A stretch of 64,000 nucleotides of DNA from Flavobacteriaceae bacterium (GTDB lineage Bacteria; Bacteroidota; Bacteroidia; Flavobacteriales; Flavobacteriaceae): positions 1-64,000 of the forward strand of contig JAQWGQ010000017.1 in NCBI GenBank assembly GCA_029238125.1. Direction: 5' to 3'. Numbering within the stretch: position 1 is the first letter of the stretch; each line of letters starts with the position of its first letter. Shown here one piece after another: positions 58,053-64,000 of this stretch. Both the position numbers and the translations under genes were made by a program. A model generated the notes under the pieces. It was not told the DNA's origin and made no database searches. It saw nothing but the letters and a program-made list of their open reading frames with translations.

Positions 58053-58228
58053 AGTTTAATAAAAATGTGATTTTTGCTATCGCCTCATTGATTTTAACGA
58101 TCATCGGTATCGTCATTATCCTATTGGGTGCAATAAAATATCCTGAATATATCTATTGGTCAAGCTTAACAGGAGTAGGTTTTATCGCTGTCGGCTGGGC
58201 TTTTAATGCACTAAAAGGAAGGGTTTAA
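58049..58228 (+). CDS. Small two-helix membrane protein at the end of the men operon
   Basis: A 59-residue protein starting [20 protein letters not shown]. Two hydrophobic helices are seen, about 8-29 and 38-53, with a short YPEYIYW turn, ending NALKGRV. Its ATG overlaps the menE stop by 4 bases (ATGA), and its TAA is shared with the stop codon of convergent fumC within TTAA. I recall a family of such proteins in Flavobacteriaceae labelled CAL67264 family membrane protein, ending in a similar ALKGRV; that name is from memory. Function unknown. Confidence 0.75.
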   Translation: MKFNKNVIFAIASLILTIIGIVIILLGAIKYPEYIYWSSLTGVGFIAVGWAFNALKGRV

Positions 58229-59616
58229 CGCCCAATCATGTCTTCGGGACGAACCCATTGATCAAATTCTTCTGCTGTTATATATCCAGTCGCAATGGCA
58301 GCATCGCGTAGTGTCGTGTTTTCCTCGTGTGCCTTTTGAGCGATTTCAGCGGCTTTGTAATATCCAATTTTTGTATTGAGTGCGGTTACCAACATCAGTG
58401 AGTTGTCAACAAGTTTTTGAATGACATTCGTATTGGGTTCGATGCCCTTAGCACAATGTATATCAAAGCTTGTTACTGCATCGGCAAGTAAGCGAGCTGA
58501 CTGCAGAAGATTGTTGGCCATAAGGGGTTTAAACACATTGAGTTCAAAATGACCTTGTGCACCTCCAAATGCTACAGATACATCGTTTCCGATGACTTGG
58601 GCGCAAACCATAGTTAGAGCTTCACACTGTGTCGGGTTTACCTTTCCTGGCATGATTGAGCTTCCAGGTTCGTTTGCGGGTATCGACAACTCGCCAATCC
58701 CTGATCGTGGACCACTTGACATGACGCGAATATCATGTGCGATTTTATGAAGTGACACAGCGACTTGACGTAAAGCACCATGCGTTTCCACAAAAGCATC
58801 ATGGCTTGCTAGCGCCTCAAACTTGTTGGGCGCTGTTACAAATGGATGCCCGGTAAACTCTGCAATATAGGCGGCGACACGCTCTGCGTAGCCATCAGGG
58901 GTATTGATCCCTGTACCAACTGCTGTACCACCCAATGCCAACTCGGCAAGATGTGGTAAGCTGTTTTCAATGGCTTTGATCCCATATTCAATTTGTGCCA
59001 CATAACCAGAAAATTCCTGCCCCAAGCTCAATGGGGTAGCGTCCATCATATGAGTTCGCCCAATTTTAATCACATCTGTAAATGCATTCGACTTTTCAGC
59101 AAGCGTTTTTTTGAGCTGATGCAATGCAGGGAGTGTGTTTTCAACGATTCGTTTATAGGCCGCAATATGCATTCCAGTCGGGAAGGTGTCGTTGGAGGAT
59201 TGCGACTTGTTTACATCATCATTGGGGTGCAATGTTTTCTCACCTTCGCCCAAAACTTTACCCGCCAATACATGACCACGATTGGCAATGACTTCATTGA
59301 CATTCATATTGGACTGCGTCCCGGAACCCGTTTGCCAAATCACGAGTGGAAACTGATCGTCGTGATTTCCTTCCAAGATTTCATCGCAGACCTTCGCAAT
59401 GAGGTCTCGTTTGTTGTCTTTCAATTCACCGAGCTCAGCATTGGTAAATGCAGCTGCCTTTTTAAGAATGGCAAAGCCATAAATCAACTCAATTGGCATC
59501 GACCCAGGATCTCCGATTTTAAAATTGTTTCTTGAACGTTCGGTCTGGGCACCCCAATACTTGTCTGCGGGTACATTTACAACTCCTAAGGTGTCTTTTT
59601 CGGCTCGGAATGACAT
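58225..59616 (-). CDS. fumC: Class II fumarate hydratase
   Basis: Reversible hydration of fumarate to malate in the TCA cycle; iron-free, heat-stable class. The 463-residue protein has [41 protein letters not shown] and the superfamily signature [12 protein letters not shown] use ATG 59616 ([13 protein letters not shown]), the conserved N-terminus; an ATG 12 codons upstream would pass into the promoter box at 59634-59641. Confidence 0.97.
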   Translation of the reverse strand: MSFRAEKDTLGVVNVPADKYWGAQTERSRNNFKIGDPGSMPIELIYGFAILKKAAAFTNAELGELKDNKRDLIAKVCDEILEGNHDDQFPLVIWQTGSGTQSNMNVNEVIANRGHVLAGKVLGEGEKTLHPNDDVNKSQSSNDTFPTGMHIAAYKRIVENTLPALHQLKKTLAEKSNAFTDVIKIGRTHMMDATPLSLGQEFSGYVAQIEYGIKAIENSLPHLAELALGGTAVGTGINTPDGYAERVAAYIAEFTGHPFVTAPNKFEALASHDAFVETHGALRQVAVSLHKIAHDIRVMSSGPRSGIGELSIPANEPGSSIMPGKVNPTQCEALTMVCAQVIGNDVSVAFGGAQGHFELNVFKPLMANNLLQSARLLADAVTSFDIHCAKGIEPNTNVIQKLVDNSLMLVTALNTKIGYYKAAEIAQKAHEENTTLRDAAIATGYITAEEFDQWVRPEDMIGR

Positions 59617-59633
59617 GGAAATAAATCTTTGTA

Positions 59634-59641
59634 CAAAGGTA
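59634..59641 (-). promoter_or_regulatory. Probable -7 box of the fumC promoter
   Basis: TACCTTTG on the minus strand matches TAnnTTTG, 17 bases before the fumC ATG at 59616. No TTG is present at 19-21 bases. Confidence 0.5.
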
Positions 59642-59674
59642 AGAAAAATCAAATGCGGATTTTATCAACCTTTC

Positions 59675-59705
59675 TTGTGTGCATCAAACTTTCTAAATAA
59701 ATTTG
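59675..59705 (+). promoter_or_regulatory. Promoter of the 54-residue membrane-protein gene
   Basis: TTG (59675-59677), a 20-base spacer and TAAATTTG (59698-59705) match the Bacteroidota promoter consensus. It points to the small gene starting at 59724, giving a leader of about 12 bases, and to nothing else, as the next gene is convergent. Confidence 0.7.
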
Positions 59706-59723
59706 CAACATCAATAGACATCT

Positions 59724-59888
59724 ATGTTTACGTTTGAACAATATCTTGGATTTATTCTTTTTCTAACCATACTCACAACTGGATTCTGGCTTATGATTTT
59801 CCTCATTGGCTTTGTGATTCCCTATTGGTTAAGTGGTAACCTGATTGAGTGGTTTAAAGAAAGAAAAAAAGCGAAGCAAACAGATTAG
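59724..59888 (+). CDS. Small membrane protein with its own promoter
   Basis: A 54-residue protein, MFTFEQYLGFILFLTILTTG at the start, with one long or two short hydrophobic helices (about 8-37), a PYWLSGNLIEWF amphipathic part and a basic tail ERKKAKQTD that should stay in the cytosol. I recognise no family. Support for a real gene: consensus promoter 19 bases upstream, an open frame that fills the gap between fumC and the receptor gene exactly (2 bp short of the receptor stop), and membrane-protein composition with a positive-inside tail. Confidence 0.65.
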   Translation: MFTFEQYLGFILFLTILTTGFWLMIFLIGFVIPYWLSGNLIEWFKERKKAKQTD

Positions 59889-59890
59889 CT

Positions 59891-62332
59891 TTATAATTCA
59901 AATTCTCCAAAACCTCCCTGTCCGTATGATCCCCTACGGTTACGTTGTCTGTTTTTATCTTGTCTAAATCGGTATGTAAAGGTTAGGGAGTATGTGGGCT
60001 CACGCCTTTGATAAATTCCATCTGTAACTGCAACTGGTGTGGTCGTTTGATAGTCATATTTTGCCGTATTAAACAAATCGCTAAATCTTAAGTTTAGCGT
60101 CGCATTATCATTGAAGATATCTTTGCTTAAAGCGAGATCCGAGTATAAAAATCCCTCGCTTTTGCCAAATGAGGATTCATTTGGACCTCTATATCGTAAA
60201 GAGAATTGTGACTGTATGGAGAACGGTAAGAGGTATGTGTTACTTAAATTTCCTGACCAGCTTGTGTTGTCTGTGTCATAAGATAAACCTTGATAATTTC
60301 CTTCTTCTATCCGTCTAAAAAAATTCACACTCGCATTGGTGCGCATCCCTTTGATTAAGCGCAAGGAGGTGTTAAATTCAACACCAAATTGTTCCACTGT
60401 ACCCAAGTTAATCGGTAAGCGGCGAATAACGGGTGTTTCTATACCATTGACAAAAACGGTTTCGTCAGTTACTATTGCAACTCGGCTAATAGCATCCGTT
60501 GACTTGCGATAGTAGATAGAAGAATTTAAAGTAACTTTTTTAAACTGCTTTAAATAGCCAACATCAAAGCTGTTGGAGTAACTCGGATCGAGTTCTGGAT
60601 TTCCTTGAAAATAACTGGTTTTACTCGATCTCGATTGAAAGGGGTTAAGCGTCCAAGCGTTAGGCCGTGAGATCCTTCGGTTATATCCCAAGGTAATGCT
60701 TGCGGTAGGACTGATTTCATAACCTAAGTTGAGTGTAGGGAAGAATCCGTTATAACTGTCGTTATTGATAGGAGTGTTGGAATCGAGTTGTTCAACAAAT
60801 ATTCTGGCATTTTCAAAGCGCAACCCAGCAAGAAATGAGAAAGTATTGAATTTTTTTCCGTATTGGGTGTATAACGCATGTACTTCTTGCTCAAAATCGA
60901 GAACATTCGAAAGGTTTTGATCGATCGTTGCAATGTTATTTTCGTCTATAATCTCAACCTCAAAATCGATCATTCTTTTGTTGTCTGTAGCTCGATACCC
61001 TGCCTCAAATTGTGTGTTTTTATCGATGGGATATACATAATCGATTTGCGCCAAATTTCGCTCTTGATTTTCTACCGTAGTGTTGATTTCACTATCGTCT
61101 GAGGTTTGGCCATTTTGAAAAAATGAATTGATGTCAGAAGTTTCCGTTTCGTCATTATTTTCAGTTTGAAAGCTTGCTGTCAATTTGTGTCCTTGGTTGT
61201 TGAATTTATGTTCAAAATCCACACTAAACTGATTGCTATCTTCTCCGTCAATTTCATTTTCATAACGATTTGTTACCAAAACCCCATCCGTTTGATATTG
61301 TGACTGCTCATTTGCTGTCCGGTCATCCCCATCTCGGTCATTCGCGAGGTAGTTAAAGGTTAAAGAGGTCTTTTCAGACATTTGATAATCCAATCCCATA
61401 TTGACGTTAAACCCTTGTCTTCTGCGATTGAATAGACGCTCTTCGACATAACGTTCTACTGATTCAAGAGAGTTTGTATATACATTGTCTTGCACAGCCC
61501 GTCCCTTATTTGTGCGGTCACTATATCCCGAATTGGTAAAAAAGTTAAACTTCCCTTTTCGGTAATTTAAATTGGCTGAACCGCTATAGGTGTCGTTTTT
61601 CCCAGCGGAAAGGTTGAACACCCCGTTTAGACCTTTTAAGAGTTGTTTGGCCAAAATGATATTGATAATCCCTGTGGTGCCTTCGGCTTGGTAACGAGCA
61701 GAAGGTGAGGTGATTACTTCAACTTTCTCAATTGATTCTGCGGGTAATCTTGTCAGTGCGTCAATACCACCGAGTCCGATTAGCCCCGACGGTTTTCCGT
61801 CAACTAGAATTCGTACGTTGTTGTTTCCTCGAAGTTCGATATTCCCATCAATATCAACTGAAACAGAGGGTACATTTTCCAACACATCAGACACTGTTCC
61901 TCCTCGAATAAGGTTGTTTTTGGCAACATTGTAAACGCGCTTATCCAAACGAATTTCGACATCTGCACTTTGTCCTACCACATCGATACCCTCCAGTGAC
62001 TCAACAGATAAAACGAGCTTGACGGTTCCGATGTTGATATTGTTTTTATATTGCTTTACATCTGTTGTTATACTTTCAAATCCGACATACTCGAAGCTTA
62101 ATGAGTAGTAATTTGGAGATACATTGAGTTTGAAAATTCCATTTTCGTCAGCGATTCCTCCATCTGCCAAACCCCCATTTCGATTATAAACCGACACAGT
62201 GGCATAGGGTAGTGGATCATTGTTCTCTGCATCGATTATGGTTCCGCTCAAAACAATTTGACGAGCTTGGCCAAAGCTTGTGAGGGTAAACAAAGAAAGA
62301 ATAAAAAGTAAAGCGGTGTTTCTTATCATCAT
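59891..62332 (-). CDS. Outer-membrane beta-barrel receptor (TonB-dependent receptor-like, OMP_b-brl family)
   Basis: An 813-residue outer-membrane protein with signal peptide (about 1-22, ends TSFGQ), a carboxypeptidase-regulatory-like beta domain (about 25-105, VLSGTIIDAENNDPLPYATV), a plug domain (about 115-230, NLIRGGTVSDVLENVPSVSV and IRILVDGKPSGL-like strand) and a large barrel ending in YSLTFTYRFRQ plus a glycine/arginine-rich tail. This is the SusC-unlike family without a SusD partner; the ligand is unknown. Its start codon overlaps the stop of the HAD gene upstream (62329-62332). Confidence 0.9.
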   Translation of the reverse strand: MMIRNTALLFILSLFTLTSFGQARQIVLSGTIIDAENNDPLPYATVSVYNRNGGLADGGIADENGIFKLNVSPNYYSLSFEYVGFESITTDVKQYKNNINIGTVKLVLSVESLEGIDVVGQSADVEIRLDKRVYNVAKNNLIRGGTVSDVLENVPSVSVDIDGNIELRGNNNVRILVDGKPSGLIGLGGIDALTRLPAESIEKVEVITSPSARYQAEGTTGIINIILAKQLLKGLNGVFNLSAGKNDTYSGSANLNYRKGKFNFFTNSGYSDRTNKGRAVQDNVYTNSLESVERYVEERLFNRRRQGFNVNMGLDYQMSEKTSLTFNYLANDRDGDDRTANEQSQYQTDGVLVTNRYENEIDGEDSNQFSVDFEHKFNNQGHKLTASFQTENNDETETSDINSFFQNGQTSDDSEINTTVENQERNLAQIDYVYPIDKNTQFEAGYRATDNKRMIDFEVEIIDENNIATIDQNLSNVLDFEQEVHALYTQYGKKFNTFSFLAGLRFENARIFVEQLDSNTPINNDSYNGFFPTLNLGYEISPTASITLGYNRRISRPNAWTLNPFQSRSSKTSYFQGNPELDPSYSNSFDVGYLKQFKKVTLNSSIYYRKSTDAISRVAIVTDETVFVNGIETPVIRRLPINLGTVEQFGVEFNTSLRLIKGMRTNASVNFFRRIEEGNYQGLSYDTDNTSWSGNLSNTYLLPFSIQSQFSLRYRGPNESSFGKSEGFLYSDLALSKDIFNDNATLNLRFSDLFNTAKYDYQTTTPVAVTDGIYQRREPTYSLTFTYRFRQDKNRQRNRRGSYGQGGFGEFEL

Positions 62333-62940
62333 ATTTTGATGTTTAATTCTAGCAATTTTTTGTGAAGTTGGCGGTCGTTTGAAAATTGAATTCCTCTAAA
62401 TCCCAAATCAACAGCTGCCTGAACATTGTCAGCTCGATCGTCGATAAAAACACAAGTTGTTGCATCTAATCCATATCGTTCTAACAACAATTTATAGATT
62501 TCAGGGTTTGGTTTTATGAGTTTCTCATCGCCAGAGACAACAATGCCCTCAAACCATGACAAAAAAGGAAATTTTTTTAACGCAACAGGGAAGGTTTCTC
62601 CGCTCCAGTTGGTCAATGCGTAAATTTTATAGTCATGGGATTGATGTAATTTTTTTAGAATTTCGACTGTTCCATTAAGCTCATAACCAAGCATTTGTTC
62701 CCATTCTCCATAATACATCCGAATCAGGCGCTCATGCTCTGGAAAGCGTGTAATTCGTTCTCGGGTTGCTTGCTCTAAGCTATGCCCAGCATCTTGTTGT
62801 TCATTCCATGCGGAAGTGCAAATATTCTCAAAAAACCAATTCATTTTTTCACGATCGCCGCGAAACTCTTTGAGAAAAACATATTCAGGGTTCCAGTCAA
62901 TTAGAACGCCACCGAGGTCAAAAACAATTGTGTTTATCAT
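62329..62940 (-). CDS. HAD-superfamily phosphatase (HAD-IA, YihX-like)
   Basis: A 203-residue phosphohydrolase. Motif I is FDLGGVLIDWNPE (nucleophile D8), motif II LTNWSGETF, motif III lysine in DEKLIKPNPEIY and motif IV FIDDRADNVQAA. Relatives dephosphorylate sugar phosphates or nucleotides; the substrate is not predictable. It is overlapped by one base with prfB (TAATG) and with the receptor gene downstream. Confidence 0.9.
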   Translation of the reverse strand: MINTIVFDLGGVLIDWNPEYVFLKEFRGDREKMNWFFENICTSAWNEQQDAGHSLEQATRERITRFPEHERLIRMYYGEWEQMLGYELNGTVEILKKLHQSHDYKIYALTNWSGETFPVALKKFPFLSWFEGIVVSGDEKLIKPNPEIYKLLLERYGLDATTCVFIDDRADNVQAAVDLGFRGIQFSNDRQLHKKLLELNIKI

Positions 62941-64000
62941 TATAGCTCATTAAATTTAGATTCTTGATTGATCATCAAAAAAGATTTGAGAAAAGGATCA
63001 AGCCCTCCATTTAGTACTGAGTTGACATCGCTTGATTCGTGTCCGCTTCTTACGTCTTTTATCATTTTATAAGGTTGCATCACATAATTTCGAATTTGCG
63101 ACCCCCATTCGATTTTCATTTTATTGGCTTCGATCGCATCTCTCGTTTTTCTTTTGTTTTGAAGTTCAATCTCATAGAGTTGGGAGCGTAACATTTGCAA
63201 GGCCCTTTCTCTATTTTCATGTTGGGATCTTGTCTCTGAACAACTGATTTGAATCCCAGTTGGTTTATGGGTCAACTGAACTTTGGTTTCAACCTTATTT
63301 ACGTGTTGTCCTCCCGCTCCACTTGATCGGGCAGTTGTGATTTGAATATCAGCAGGGTTGATGTCAATTTGTATCGTATCATCCACAAGCGGGTATACAT
63401 AAACAGACGCGAAGCTGGTATGGCGTTTTGCATTGCTGTCAAATGGCGAAATCCTCACCAATCGGTGGACACCATTTTCTCCTTTTAGCCAACCAAAGGC
63501 ATAATCTCCTTTGCATTCAAGCGTAACGGTTTTGATGCCAGCTACATCGCCTTCTTGCATATTGAGCTCTCGAACCTTAAACCCTTTCTTTTCTGCCCAC
63601 ATCATATACATTCTCATCAGCATTGAAGCCCAATCACAGCTTTCTGTCCCACCTGCTCCAGCAGTGATTTGCAGTACAGCAGAGAACGAATCCCCTTCTT
63701 CTGAAAGCATATTTTTAAACTCGAGTTCCTCAATAAAGCTTGTCGCCTCAGCGAAAAGGGTGTTAAGCTCTTTAGCTACATCTTCACCACTTTTTGAGAA
63801 TTCAACCAGCACAGATAGATCATCGATTTTGGAGGTTAACTGTTTGATGTCTGACAGCCATTGTTTTTTGGGCTGAAGATCTCGAATATAAGCTTCAGCA
63901 GCAGAGGTGTCATTCCAAAAATCAGGAGCTAAGGTTTTCTCCTCTTTGTTTTGAACATCGATAGTTAGCGAGTCAACGTCAAAGAGACCCCCTTAACGCA
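62940..64000 (-). CDS. prfB: Peptide chain release factor 2, with programmed +1 frameshift, 5' end beyond the window
   Basis: RF2 terminates translation at UGA and UAA. The body shows the SPF anticodon-like tripeptide ([12 protein letters not shown]), [17 protein letters not shown] and the GGQ motif in [11 protein letters not shown], the PrmC target. A frame without shift gives only a 290-residue piece, but the same frame is open back to 63980, where it joins the other frame at a canonical shift site: ALRGSL then stop TGA, continuing [10 protein letters not shown]. From the shift to the end there are 346 residues, which with about 25 upstream fits full RF2. The first exon-like part starts beyond base 64000. 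Confidence 0.95.
63978..63993 (-). other. prfB programmed +1 frameshift site
   Basis: Minus strand AGGGGGTCTCTTTGAC (63993 down to 63978): a Shine-Dalgarno-like AGGGGG three bases before the slippery CTT codon (63982-63984), the in-frame stop TGA (63979-63981) and the favourable C after it. This is the classical RF2 autoregulation signal. When RF2 is scarce the ribosome slips onto TTT and continues at GAC. Confidence 0.95.

Noticed and set aside
58993-59535. A 180-residue open frame on the plus strand inside fumC
   Set aside because: It lies wholly antisense to a well-conserved enzyme, has atypical composition and no promoter; it is a shadow of fumC codons.
62940-63812. A complete 290-residue RF2-like protein starting at 63812
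   Set aside because: The frame is open upstream to the frameshift site and encodes the normal RF2 helical domain; the apparent start codon is internal.

Overview
This window looks like core chromosome of a marine-type Flavobacteriia bacterium (Bacteroidota, most likely Flavobacteriaceae). Support for this: roughly 40% G+C by eye; a type IX secretion (T9SS) cargo with a C-terminal sorting domain; the T9SS proteins PorQ and PorD (DUF4835); an OMP_b-brl-type outer-membrane receptor; a Bacteroidota-type FabI; flavobacterial synteny such as thioesterase/dnaA/LMW-PTP and lon-porQ-cmk-rpsA; start codons without Shine-Dalgarno sequences; and promoters of the Bacteroidota form TTTG-N19/20-TAnnTTTG. 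The genome is very compact. No gap between genes exceeds about 215 bases, most same-strand neighbours overlap by 1-8 bases, and seven of nine tail-to-tail gene pairs overlap at their stop codons. I see no tRNA, rRNA, IS element, prophage, CRISPR array, toxin-antitoxin pair or defence system.

Layout. 1-6 kb: a large secreted Asp-box protein, trmD and an HtrA protease on the minus strand. 6-9 kb: dapF and mltG, then convergent methyltransferase, phosphatase and dnaA. 10.6-16 kb: thioesterase, ribD, GNAT, prmC, ligA, DUF6913. 16-26.6 kb: a long plus-strand run dapA, bamD, rpoZ, coaBC, porD, recN, fabI, ybbR-like, coaE, histidine kinase and response regulator. 26.6-34 kb: xerD, aroQ, an SDR, lpdA, two tandem msrB genes (one cytosolic, one exported), an alpha/beta hydrolase, an UMF1-type MFS transporter and a DUF2807 protein. 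34-40.6 kb: lon, porQ, cmk, rpsA, ended by a strong terminator. 40.6-44.8 kb: leucine operon leuACDB. 45-50 kb: a helical protein of unknown function, rluA, panB, dnaK. 50-58 kb: a nearly complete menaquinone operon (menI-like, menF, menD, menB, menA, menC, a CPBP membrane protease, menE) ending in a 59-residue membrane protein. 58-64 kb: fumC, a 54-residue membrane protein with its own promoter, an outer-membrane receptor, a HAD hydrolase and prfB.

How the genes work together. Large parts serve the cell envelope (dapA, dapF, mltG, bamD, T9SS parts, fabI), CoA supply (panB, coaBC, coaE), replication and repair (dnaA, ligA, recN, xerD), respiration (men genes, fumC, lpdA), translation (rpsA, prfB, prmC, trmD) and protein quality control (htrA, lon, dnaK, msrB).

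I did not find an obvious new multi-gene system. The signals most worth a second look are in the non-coding and small-gene layer: a two-tier 58-nt inverted repeat in front of lon; a perfect 17-bp palindrome in front of dnaK that shares the heptamer ACTGACA with the lon element; an 11-bp perfect hairpin in the rpsA leader; an intact prfB programmed +1 frameshift site at the window edge; and two short membrane-protein genes.
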